Positions 29,804 to 38,133 of a stretch of DNA of 64,000 nucleotides are shown piece by piece; position 1 is the first letter of the stretch; each line of letters opens with the position of its first letter. Under the pieces are notes generated by a model. It had not been told where the DNA came from. It made no database searches and saw nothing but the letters and a program-made list of their open reading frames with translations. The position numbers were made by a program, and so were the translations under genes. The DNA is from Roseibium sp. Sym1 (GTDB lineage: Bacteria > Pseudomonadota > Alphaproteobacteria > Rhizobiales > Stappiaceae): positions 6,174,501 through 6,238,500 of the forward strand of contig NZ_CP114786.1 of the NCBI RefSeq assembly GCF_027359675.1. The letters run 5' to 3'.

Positions 29804-30306
29804 ATTTCACCAGTCTGCGTTTCAGGCGGGGGCGGCACGAAACAACCGCCCTCGCCACCTTCATGGCCCTTCAATCCATTGCCGCAGTCTTCTTTGTCGG
29901 TGACGTCTTCGCCGATCTTGTCGGCGATCTCGGCAGCCCGCATTCGCTCCAAGAGGCATTTGTCGTCTTCGTCCTTGTTCTGGGCATTTTCCTCGCCGGC
30001 TGGCAATTGAGGCTCACCCTCCAGCGGATGCGGGACCAGGAACGCGCGCTCGACACCGCGCGCGGCGAACTTTCGAGGATCGTTGAAAACCAGTTCGAGG
30101 AATGGGGTCTGACACCGGCGGAACGAGATGTCGGTCTGCTTGCGCTCAAGGGACTGGATCTTGCGGAAATCGCCGAAATGCGAGGCGCTGCACAGGGTAC
30201 GGTGCGCGCGCAGCTCACGCGGATCTATGCCAAGGCCGGTGTCTCCGGTCGGCACCAGTTCGCCGCCTGGTTCGTGGAAGACCTGCTCGTCGGCAAGCTC
30301 GCCTAA
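29800..30306 (+). CDS. Membrane-anchored LuxR-type one-component regulator
   Basis: A 168-residue protein with two transmembrane helices (about 18-40 and 50-72), a short coiled-coil segment (74-100, RMRDQERALDTARGELSRIVE) and a C-terminal LuxR/GerE helix-turn-helix (104-160, LTPAERDVGLLALKGLDLAEIAEMRGAAQGTVRAQLTRIYAKAG). It lacks a receiver domain or ligand-binding domain, so the membrane segment itself must be the sensor or tether. The ATGA overlap with the cytochrome b gene indicates coupling. It may sense membrane redox state through its neighbours, which is inference. Confidence 0.82.
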   Translation: MNFTSLRFRRGRHETTALATFMALQSIAAVFFVGDVFADLVGDLGSPHSLQEAFVVFVLVLGIFLAGWQLRLTLQRMRDQERALDTARGELSRIVENQFEEWGLTPAERDVGLLALKGLDLAEIAEMRGAAQGTVRAQLTRIYAKAGVSGRHQFAAWFVEDLLVGKLA

Positions 30307-30501
30307 GCGCGAGAAATCAGCGCCGGCCAACCCTGGTTTCCGGCGTGCCCATGCCTCTGTATCCAATTGCGTCCTCCAGAGAAGGACCGACCGGCCAGCA
30401 TCGCAGGATCGGCTGCCGGCTCTCGCGCGATTGGCCGATCCTGCAAGGCAGCGCTGACGCGCTTCCTCAGGATCAGGCCTGTTGTGCGGGGCGCTTGTTG
30501 C

Positions 30502-31092
30502 TCAGACCGGCTTCACCAGCCGCATGCGCCAGGTGACACCCTTCTTGTCCGAGACCAGGCGATAGTCGTCGAGGACCTCCCAGCTGCTGCTGTCGTCGGT
30601 TGCTTCCCAAAGCCTGTTGATCAGCTTGTTGGCGCCGGACTCCGGCTTCTTGGGGGAATACATCGACAGAGCGATGACGCCGTCCTTCTTGAGGAACGGC
30701 ACATAGCGGGCGACCAGAGCCGCGGGGTCGTCGGCGAAATGCAGCACCTCGTTGAAGACGATGGCGGAGAACCGCTCGCCGTCTTGCGGCTCGAACGTGT
30801 GCATGTCACCGTCGCGAAGGGACGCGATCGCCGGGTCGACATTGGCAATCTCGAGCGAGGCCGGGGAAAGGTCCATGCCGACATATCGCCTGATGCCCAT
30901 GGGCTGCAGGCGCTCGTAGAGCAGACCCTCGCCGCAGCCGATGTCGAGCACCTCGTCCATGGTTCCGGTCAGGCTGAGCCACATGCCGATGATGCCGTAG
31001 CGGCCGCTTTCGGGCAACGAGCGCAGGAAGGCCCAGCGGCCCGCTTCGTATTCCTCGTCCCAGCCCTGGGCGGTTGTGGCATTCTTCGACAT
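30502..31092 (-). CDS. Class I SAM-dependent methyltransferase
   Basis: A 196-residue Rossmann methyltransferase. SAM-binding motif I is EVLDIGCGEGLLYERL, motif II is YVGMDLSPASLEIA, and a motif near FSAIVFNEVLHFADDP corresponds to motif IV. The WDEEYEAGRWAFLRSL N-terminus resembles small-molecule methyltransferases such as thiopurine/TehB-like enzymes; the substrate is unknown. The ATG at 31092 follows GGGAAG; the upstream open frame to 31215 overlaps the permease gene end. It is the last gene of the oligopeptide transporter operon. Confidence 0.88.
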   Translation of the reverse strand: MSKNATTAQGWDEEYEAGRWAFLRSLPESGRYGIIGMWLSLTGTMDEVLDIGCGEGLLYERLQPMGIRRYVGMDLSPASLEIANVDPAIASLRDGDMHTFEPQDGERFSAIVFNEVLHFADDPAALVARYVPFLKKDGVIALSMYSPKKPESGANKLINRLWEATDDSSSWEVLDDYRLVSDKKGVTWRMRLVKPV

Positions 31093-31159
31093 GACGGCTT
31101 CCCAAATGTTCAAGGCGGGCCAGGAGGACGGCCCGCCGCTTCTCAGACTCTCAAATGCA

Positions 31160-32341
31160 TCACTTATAGGGATCAGCCGCGTCGCGCAAACCGTCGCCGA
31201 GGAAATTGAACGCAAGCACCACGATAATGATCGGGATCACCGGCGCCATCAGCCAGGGATAGACGGTGACGACCGAAATGTTCTGCGCTTCGTTCAAGAG
31301 CACACCCCAGGAGACGGCCGGACGCCGAAGGCCCAGATTGAGGTAGGACAGCGCGGTTTCACCGAGGATCATCGACGGGATCGACAGGGTCGCCGAAGCG
31401 ATGATGTGGCTGGTGAAGCCGGGCAGCAGATGGCGCGTGATGACCCGCTTGGGCTTGGCGCCCATCAGCACCGCCGCCTTGGCATATTCCTCCTCGCGCA
31501 GGGACAGGAGCTTTGACCGTACGGCACGGGCAAGCCCCGGCCAGTCGAGCAGGCCCAGGATGATGGTCAGGCCGAAATAGATCCAGACAGGGCTCCAGGT
31601 GACGGGCAACGCCGCAGAGAGCGCCATCCAGAGCGGCAGTTCCGGCAGCGAACGGATAATCTCGATGGCGCGCTGGATGACACTGTCTGCAAGGCCGCCG
31701 AAATACCCCGCTATGCCTCCGAAAAACAGCCCGAGCACGATCGAGATGATCACCCCGATCAGGCCGACGGTCAAAGACAGCCGGGCGCCATAGACCAGGC
31801 CCGAAAACTGGTCACGGCCCAGACGGTCCGTGCCGAACAGGAACATCGTGCCCCCTTCCGCCGGACAGACCAGATGGAAGGACCCGTCAAACAGCCCCCA
31901 GAACTTGTAGTCGTCGCCAAGACAGAAAAAGCGGAGCTTCTGCACCTGCGTCGTGTCGTCCTTGAACACCCATTGCAGGGTTTCCATGTCGATTTCGGAG
32001 GTCATTCCGTAGACGAACGGCCCGACAAACGAGCCTTCGTGAAACAGGTGAACCGGTTGCGGCGGCGCATAGAGATGCAGGCTGTCGCGGGTGTTCGCGC
32101 CGTAGGGCGCGATCACCTCGGCAAAGGGCACGCACATGTAGAACAGGATCAGGATCACGCCCGACCAGACCGCGAGCTTGTGGCGCTTGAACTTCCACCA
32201 CATGATCTGCCACTGCGAGGCCTGAAAGAAGCGTTCCTGCTCTTCCGTCATTTCCTCGGTGACAGCCGGGTTGAACGGTGTCGGATCGACGTAATGCTCG
32301 ACCTGGCGCTGGGAGGTCCTGTCCTTCATGTCGGTGCTCAT
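31160..32341 (-). CDS. Oligopeptide-type ABC transporter permease (DppC-like)
   Basis: A 393-residue permease. Cytoplasmic N-terminus (about 50 residues), first helix near 55, an unusually long ~140-residue periplasmic insertion (with RFFCLGDDYKFWG), then five helices including the EAA loop around DWPGLARAVRSKLLSLREEEYAKAAVLMGA. DppC proteins are usually ~300 residues, so the insertion is notable. The ATG overlaps the preceding permease stop by 4 nt. It takes peptides or small peptide-like molecules with the other operon components. Confidence 0.9.
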   Translation of the reverse strand: MSTDMKDRTSQRQVEHYVDPTPFNPAVTEEMTEEQERFFQASQWQIMWWKFKRHKLAVWSGVILILFYMCVPFAEVIAPYGANTRDSLHLYAPPQPVHLFHEGSFVGPFVYGMTSEIDMETLQWVFKDDTTQVQKLRFFCLGDDYKFWGLFDGSFHLVCPAEGGTMFLFGTDRLGRDQFSGLVYGARLSLTVGLIGVIISIVLGLFFGGIAGYFGGLADSVIQRAIEIIRSLPELPLWMALSAALPVTWSPVWIYFGLTIILGLLDWPGLARAVRSKLLSLREEEYAKAAVLMGAKPKRVITRHLLPGFTSHIIASATLSIPSMILGETALSYLNLGLRRPAVSWGVLLNEAQNISVVTVYPWLMAPVIPIIIVVLAFNFLGDGLRDAADPYK

Positions 32342-33363
32342 GTGGACGCCCTCCCGCCAAGCCGGATGCGCGGATCCAGAACGGCCAGCAACAGGTCCGA
32401 AATCAGCATGCCGATCAGGGTCAGTACCGCGACAAAGAGCAGAATAAAGCCCGACAGGAACTGATCCTGCGACTGAAGTGCCGACACCAGCACCGGGCCG
32501 ACCGTCGGCAGGCTCATCACCACCGAGACGATCACGGAGCCGGAGACCATGGACGGAATCAGGTTGCCGATATCGGCAATGAACGGATTGATCGCCATGC
32601 GGAGTGGGTATTTGACGAGAAGCTGGCTTTCCTTCAGGCCCTTGGCCCGCCCGGTCGTGACATATTGCTTGTGCAACTCGTCGAGCAGGTTGGCACGCAG
32701 ACGCCGGATCATCGCCGCCGTTCCGGACGTTCCGATCACGATCGTCGGCACGATCAGGTGCGCAAGCACCGACATCGCCTTGTCGAAGCTCCACGGCTGA
32801 TCGATATATTCCGGATCCATCAGGCCGCCGACCGACAGGCCGAACCATCTGTTGAAGAAATACAGCAGGATCAGTGCGAGCAGGAAATTCGGTGTCGCGA
32901 GACCGAAATAGCCGACGAAGGTAAAGCCGTAGTCCCCCCAGGAATACTGCCGGGTCGCCGAAAAGATGCCGATCGGGAACGACACCACGTAAACGAACAG
33001 GATGGTCGCGAAGTTGAGCACCACCGTCAGCGGCAGGGTTGGGCCGATCACCTGCTCAACCGGCTTGTCGAACTCGAAGGACCAGCCCCAGTTCCCCTGA
33101 ATGAGACCGTCAAAGCCATGCGGACCGGGCCACAGGCCAACCCAGATGAGGTATCGCTCAAAGAAGGGCCGGTCGAGAGAAAACTCCTTGCGCAAAAATT
33201 CCAGCTTGGCAATCGAGGAGCTTTCACCGGAGGTCTTGAGGGCAGCAATCTGATTGGAAATGTAGTCGCCGGTGGGCAGTTCGATGATCAGGAACGTCAG
33301 GAAACTGATCACCAACAGGGTCGGCACCATCATCAGTATTCGGCGTATAATATAATAGAGCAC
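32338..33363 (-). CDS. Oligopeptide-type ABC transporter permease (DppB-like)
   Basis: A 341-residue permease with a typical N-terminal helix (LYYIIRRILMMVPTLLVISFLTFLII), about six helices and an EAA loop near TLIRRLRANLLDELHKQYVTTGRAKGL. The N-terminal anchor and RR motif are classical DppB. It is coupled by an ATGA overlap to the DppC-like gene and separated by ~100 nt from the O-methyltransferase gene upstream. Together they form the membrane channel of the ABC transporter whose binding protein and ATPase lie further upstream. Confidence 0.92.
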   Translation of the reverse strand: MLYYIIRRILMMVPTLLVISFLTFLIIELPTGDYISNQIAALKTSGESSSIAKLEFLRKEFSLDRPFFERYLIWVGLWPGPHGFDGLIQGNWGWSFEFDKPVEQVIGPTLPLTVVLNFATILFVYVVSFPIGIFSATRQYSWGDYGFTFVGYFGLATPNFLLALILLYFFNRWFGLSVGGLMDPEYIDQPWSFDKAMSVLAHLIVPTIVIGTSGTAAMIRRLRANLLDELHKQYVTTGRAKGLKESQLLVKYPLRMAINPFIADIGNLIPSMVSGSVIVSVVMSLPTVGPVLVSALQSQDQFLSGFILLFVAVLTLIGMLISDLLLAVLDPRIRLGGRAST

Positions 33364-33462
33364 CTAATCTCCCCTCGGCCCCAGCTCAGCTTGCAGTGCG
33401 GATTGGCTCGTATGCGAAAGAGCATTGAAGAACCGCACGAAAGGTCGACTTCCGTTTCGATA

Positions 33463-34125
33463 TTATGACGTTTTAAGAACGAGAGTCAGTCCGTCCGAAA
33501 ACGGCAGCATAGAAATTTCCACCCGGCTGTCATCCCTCAACCGCTCATTGAGTGTCCGGATATCGTCGACGGCCGGATCGCTCACGGCCGGGTCGACAAC
33601 ATCTCCGAGACGCAGCATGTTATCAAACACCATGATGCCGCCCGACCTCAGCAGCTTCAGCGCAAGCTCGAAATAGGTCGTGTAGCTTTTCTTGTCCGCG
33701 TCGATGAAAATCAGATCGAAGGTCCCTCCCTCGCCGGCGTCGAGCATGTCCGACATCACGTGTTCCGCGCGACCGACCCTGAAATCGATCCTGTCGCGGA
33801 CCCCCGCTTCTTCCCAGTGCGTTTCGGCAAGGTCTTTCCAGTCCTTGCGTTTGTCGATGGCAACCAGCCGGCCGTCTTCCGGCAGGGCCGATGCCATCCA
33901 CAACGTGCTGTAGCCGGTGAAAACACCAAGTTCCATGACCTTGCGCGCGTTGAGGGTGCGAATCAGGAAATGCAGAAGCTGCCCCTCCTCGGGCGGCACG
34001 CGCATGCTGGATTCGGGCAGGGCCTGCGTCTGCTTACGCAACTTCCTCAAGGGGGCGGATTCCCGGGTGCCATGCTGGCATACATAGTCGATCAGATCTG
34101 TTGTCATCTCAAGCCGATCGGCCAT
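33463..34125 (-). CDS. CCoAOMT-type O-methyltransferase
   Basis: A 220-residue methyltransferase of the caffeoyl-CoA/catechol O-methyltransferase family: KVMELGVFTGYSTLWMASAL (motif I), RLVAIDKRKDW, and FDLIFIDADKKSYTTYF with the divalent-metal Asp, followed by GGIMVFDNMLRLGDVVDP (metal Asp/Asn). It methylates vicinal hydroxyl groups in a Mg-dependent manner. The ATG at 34125 follows GGAGGG. It lies inside the oligopeptide transporter operon between the binding-protein gene and the DppB-like gene. Confidence 0.9.
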   Translation of the reverse strand: MADRLEMTTDLIDYVCQHGTRESAPLRKLRKQTQALPESSMRVPPEEGQLLHFLIRTLNARKVMELGVFTGYSTLWMASALPEDGRLVAIDKRKDWKDLAETHWEEAGVRDRIDFRVGRAEHVMSDMLDAGEGGTFDLIFIDADKKSYTTYFELALKLLRSGGIMVFDNMLRLGDVVDPAVSDPAVDDIRTLNERLRDDSRVEISMLPFSDGLTLVLKTS

Positions 34126-34174
34126 GGTCCCTCCACCTGCTTCCGGGAATCCGTACATTCGCTTTCGGCCGACC

Positions 34175-36061
34175 CTACTCGGCCAGATAGAATTCATCCA
34201 TACGGTGAATCCCGAAATGCGCGCCCGGATCCCATCCGTAGATACCTTCCAGCGGCACGTTTTCAACACCCTTGACCACGACGGGCTGGGGCACACCCGA
34301 AACCAGGCCGATGCGGATGGTTTCCTCGGCATGGATGGCAAGCATTTCTTCCCAGATCCGGGCGCGCTCTTCCTGGGTCCTGGACTCCAGCCAGGACTTG
34401 TAAAGCTCCATCAGCCGCTCCGCCGGTTTCCAGTCAGGCTTTTCGCCCCCCTCCCCCTGGGTCTCGTAATAGTCACCCCAGGAGTGCCAGGACAGAATGT
34501 CACCGCGCACCGGCGCCAGGTCTTCCGGCGGCATTTCGGACGTCGGAATGCCGTTTTCGAGGCCATACCAGACCGACATCACCAACTGGCCGGTAATGGC
34601 CCGTTCGCGCAGGTTGTCGCGCTGGCTCGGTTTGGCGAACAGCTTGACGCCGATCTCGCGCCAGGTCTCGCTGACCAGTTCGAGCGCGTCGTCCTGAACC
34701 TGTTCCTCACCGGCCGTTTCGACGATGATCTCGAGCGGCCGGCCGTCGGGCAACAGGCGGATGCCCTCGCCATTGCGTTCGGTCAACCCGATCTCGTCCA
34801 GAAGCGCGTTGGCCTGGTCGGGATCATACTCCGCCCATTTGGAAGCGTATTCCGCCTTGTAGAGCGGGCTGACCGGCAGCACCGTGTCGTTGCCCGGCTT
34901 GCCAAGACCGAAGAAAAGCACCCGGTTGAGAAGATTGCGGTCGATGCCAAGCGAAAGCGCGTGCCGGAAACGCTTGTCCCGCAGGAGCTCGCGCCAGACC
35001 GGGTCCTTCACCGTCAGGTTCGGCAGGATCGAAATCTCGGAGCCCTTGCTGTTGGACCAGAGCGCCGTGACATAGTCGTTCTGCTTTTCGCCCTTTTTCA
35101 GGACAGTGATGTCGGCGAAGCTGAGATTGCGTGCCTGCAGGTTGCTTTCGCCGGCCTGCGCCTTGGCCGGAATCAGCTTGCTGTCGGCAACGGTCATGAC
35201 GACTTCGTCTGCATAGGGCAGTTGCTGCCCGGTGCTGTCGACACGGTGATAGAACGGGTTGCGCTCGAGCACGAAGCGCAGGTCACTGTCGTCGCGGTTG
35301 CGCACCCAGGGCTGCAAGCTCGGAAGCTCGACATTGCGAGCGTTGTACATGTCGTCCTTCTTGGCATGCAGCGGTGCCCAGCTTCGTGCCTTCACCTTCG
35401 CCGCTTCCGCGGCGATAAAATCCGGATCGCCGTATTTTCCGTGAAACTGCTTCAGATAGTGCGCGGGACGATAGAGAAAGGGCGGCCGGGACTTGGCCAG
35501 CTCCGGCAGGAACAACGGGTTCGGATCGTCCCAGGTGAACCGCACTGTCGTTTCGTCCAGAACCTCGAATTTCGGTCCCTTGCCGTTCGACAGCAGGAAC
35601 GGCGGCAGCCCGGACGGTGTCAGTTCCTCGTTGCTGACGACATCCTCGAAATAGTATCGGATGTCTTCCGCTCCGAAGGGATGACCGTCGGACCACTTGT
35701 GGCCTTCGCGGGTGTGCAGCGTGAAGATGCGGCCGTCCTCGACTTCGACATTTTCCAGAATGTCCGGAACCAGTTCCAGGTCCTCGTTGTAACCAACAAG
35801 GCGTGCATACCCCCAGACATTGATAAGACGCACGTCCTTTGCTCGGCCGATCAATGTGTCGATCTTGCCGCCGTGCTTGCCGACAGTGCGTCCTGTTGCT
35901 TCCAGATCGACGACCAAGGGCTCGGACGGCACGCGTTCGGCCACGGGCGGCAGAGACGGATCGAGGCCGGGCGTCTCCTTCAGCTCCAGCGCGGCCAGCG
36001 GCCCCGCGATCAGGGCTGCGGTCAGGAACAGACCGGCCCGAATGGAATTCTTAAGCATCAT
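34175..36061 (-). CDS. Oligopeptide-type ABC transporter substrate-binding protein
   Basis: A 628-residue periplasmic binding protein of the SBP_bac_5 family. Signal peptide (about 1-24, cleaved after GPLAA) and the family core (EGHKWSDGHPFGAEDIRYYFEDV, RHALSLGIDRNLLN, then FSDGRPLEIIVET-like C-terminal lobe) are present. At over 600 residues it resembles larger members that bind modified peptides rather than small dipeptide-binding ones. ATG overlaps the ATPase stop by 4 nt. Ligand unknown. Confidence 0.92.
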   Translation of the reverse strand: MMLKNSIRAGLFLTAALIAGPLAALELKETPGLDPSLPPVAERVPSEPLVVDLEATGRTVGKHGGKIDTLIGRAKDVRLINVWGYARLVGYNEDLELVPDILENVEVEDGRIFTLHTREGHKWSDGHPFGAEDIRYYFEDVVSNEELTPSGLPPFLLSNGKGPKFEVLDETTVRFTWDDPNPLFLPELAKSRPPFLYRPAHYLKQFHGKYGDPDFIAAEAAKVKARSWAPLHAKKDDMYNARNVELPSLQPWVRNRDDSDLRFVLERNPFYHRVDSTGQQLPYADEVVMTVADSKLIPAKAQAGESNLQARNLSFADITVLKKGEKQNDYVTALWSNSKGSEISILPNLTVKDPVWRELLRDKRFRHALSLGIDRNLLNRVLFFGLGKPGNDTVLPVSPLYKAEYASKWAEYDPDQANALLDEIGLTERNGEGIRLLPDGRPLEIIVETAGEEQVQDDALELVSETWREIGVKLFAKPSQRDNLRERAITGQLVMSVWYGLENGIPTSEMPPEDLAPVRGDILSWHSWGDYYETQGEGGEKPDWKPAERLMELYKSWLESRTQEERARIWEEMLAIHAEETIRIGLVSGVPQPVVVKGVENVPLEGIYGWDPGAHFGIHRMDEFYLAE

Positions 36062-37944
36062 GCTGCAGTCCCCTCAAGCGCCCCGGTGTTCTTCAGTCCG
36101 GGTGCGCAGACAAAGTGATCCGGCTCCATTTCGACCAGGGACGGCGCTTGTCCGTCCTCCAGCCGGAAGGGCTCCGGCCAAAGATGCGGCTCGGATGCCC
36201 GGTTGGCATCGAGAGCCGCAAAATCAAGTGGCGCCGACAGGTCCGGCTCCGGAACAGCGGACAACAGCGCCTTGGTGTACGGGTGGAGCGGATTGCCGAC
36301 GACGGTGCGGGTCTCGCCCATTTCAACAAGTCGTCCACGGCACATCACGGCGATCCGGTCGGCGACATAGTCCACAACGGCCAGGTTGTGGCTTACGAAC
36401 AGGTAGGTCAGGTTGAGGTCGCGCTTGAGATCCTGAAGCAGGTTCAGGATCTGGGCCTGCACCGAGACATCAAGCGCCGATGTCGGCTCATCGCACAAGA
36501 TGAATTCCGGATTGAGTGCAAGCGCCCGCGCAATACCGATGCGCTGTCTCTGCCCCCCCGAGAAGGAGTGCGGATAGCGGCGCAGGAACCGCGGATCGAG
36601 CCCGACGAGGTTCATCAGGTTGCGCGCCCGTTCCGCACGCTCCTTCGGCGTTCCGATGCCATGGACTTCGAGGGGCTCCATCAATGTGTCATTGATGGTC
36701 ATCCGGGGATTGAGCGACGAGAAGGGATCCTGGAAGATCAACTGGACACGCCGCCTGTAATCCATCAACTCCGGACCGGAAAGGCTGGAAATATCTTCCA
36801 GCCCGTTGCCGCGATTGTAAAGAACCTGCCCGCCTTCCAGGTCGAGCGCGCGCAGGATCGCCTTGGCGGCGGTCGTCTTGCCGGAGCCCGACTCGCCGAC
36901 CAGGCCAAGGCACTCGCCGCGGCGGATGGTCAGATTGATGCAGTCGAGCGCGGTCATGGTCTTGGTCTTCCCGCCCAGGAAGGAGCCCTTGCGCAACGTG
37001 AAGTGCTTGGTGACATCCCGCATTTCCACCAGCGGCTCTCCAGGCGTGACCTTGCAGTGCGGGCGGTTGGCGGTCAGGTCCTCGGAATGCAGCTCGATCG
37101 GACGGATCGGAACCAGCCGCTCGTCCTTGTCCATGTGAAAGCTCGGCACGGCATTGAGCAGGGCTTTCAAATAGTCATGCTTCGGGTCGGAAAAGAGCTG
37201 CTCGGCGGTGCCCTTCTCCATGATCCTGCCATGATAGATCACGGCGATCTCGTCGGCCATGTTGGCAACAACACCGAAGTCGTGGGTGATCATCAGGACC
37301 GACATGCGCAGCTCGGCCTGAACCTCGCGGATCAGCTTGAGAATTTCCGCCTGGATGGTCACGTCGAGGGCCGTGGTCGGTTCGTCCGCAATCAGCAGAG
37401 CCGGCCGGCAGATCATGGCCATGGCAATCATCGCGCGCTGACGCAGCCCGCCGGAAAGTTCGAACGGATAGGTGTCGAGTGCCCTTTCCGGATCCGGAAA
37501 CTGGACCAGGCTCAGCATGGTTCTGGTCAGCTCGCGCGCTTCGGCACTGGAGACGTTGCGGTGAAGCAGCGCCGCCTCGCCGATCTGGTCGCCGATGGTG
37601 TGCAACGGCGACAGGGAGGTCATCGGCTCCTGGAAGATGATGGCAACGCGGTTGCCGCGCAAATGCCGCATCTGCGGCCCCTTGCGCTCCAGGGCCGCTA
37701 TGTCGACCGGCGGCTCCGCTCCTGTCGGGTCGGCAAGGATCACCTTGCCGGAGGCGATCGTGGCCGCCTGGGGCAGAAGTCCCATGATGGTCTGGGAGAT
37801 AACCGTCTTGCCCGAGCCCGATTCTCCCACAAGCGCGACCGTCCGGTTTTCAGGAACGACAAACGAGACGTCGTCAACAGCCCGGACCTGGCCCTCCGCC
37901 GTATGAAAATCTACCGTCAGTCCCTCGATCGAGAGAACATTCAC
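36058..37944 (-). CDS. Dual-domain ABC transporter ATPase (DppD-DppF fusion)
   Basis: A 628-residue protein with two complete ATPase domains. N half: Walker A GESGSGKT near 41, LSGGLRQR, and [13 protein letters not shown] half: Walker [24 protein letters not shown], and [12 protein letters not shown], each followed by the oligopeptide-family C-terminal tail ([15 protein letters not shown]). It powers import with the two permeases downstream. I choose the GTG at 37944 because GGAGGA lies 7 nt upstream; the longer TTG start at 37965 would include that ribosome-binding site. First gene of the operon, with a CRP-like box ~117 nt upstream. Confidence 0.92.
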   Translation of the reverse strand: MNVLSIEGLTVDFHTAEGQVRAVDDVSFVVPENRTVALVGESGSGKTVISQTIMGLLPQAATIASGKVILADPTGAEPPVDIAALERKGPQMRHLRGNRVAIIFQEPMTSLSPLHTIGDQIGEAALLHRNVSSAEARELTRTMLSLVQFPDPERALDTYPFELSGGLRQRAMIAMAMICRPALLIADEPTTALDVTIQAEILKLIREVQAELRMSVLMITHDFGVVANMADEIAVIYHGRIMEKGTAEQLFSDPKHDYLKALLNAVPSFHMDKDERLVPIRPIELHSEDLTANRPHCKVTPGEPLVEMRDVTKHFTLRKGSFLGGKTKTMTALDCINLTIRRGECLGLVGESGSGKTTAAKAILRALDLEGGQVLYNRGNGLEDISSLSGPELMDYRRRVQLIFQDPFSSLNPRMTINDTLMEPLEVHGIGTPKERAERARNLMNLVGLDPRFLRRYPHSFSGGQRQRIGIARALALNPEFILCDEPTSALDVSVQAQILNLLQDLKRDLNLTYLFVSHNLAVVDYVADRIAVMCRGRLVEMGETRTVVGNPLHPYTKALLSAVPEPDLSAPLDFAALDANRASEPHLWPEPFRLEDGQAPSLVEMEPDHFVCAPGLKNTGALEGTAA

Positions 37945-38060
37945 CGCGTACTTCCTCCCAGGCAAGGATTGTCTGACCGAGGCTTACTAAGCCCTCATTG
38001 CATTTCAAAGACAACCAAATTCGCCATGGGATAGCAATGCAGGAATCCATAGATTGCCTG

Positions 38061-38076
38061 TGTGATCTGTGTCACA
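38061..38076. promoter_or_regulatory. CRP-like binding site upstream of the ABC transporter operon
   Basis: TGTGATCTGTGTCACA fits the TGTGA-N6-TCACA consensus of cAMP-CRP exactly. It is ~117 nt before the GTG start of the operon and ~58 nt after the stop of an adenylate cyclase gene. Alphaproteobacterial CRP-family proteins often recognise variants of this site, so the regulator identity is open. Confidence 0.6.
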
Positions 38077-38133
38077 AAACGGAAAATTACCGCAGAAACG
38101 GCCCGCCACCGGCCACCTGCCGTAGAGGCAACT

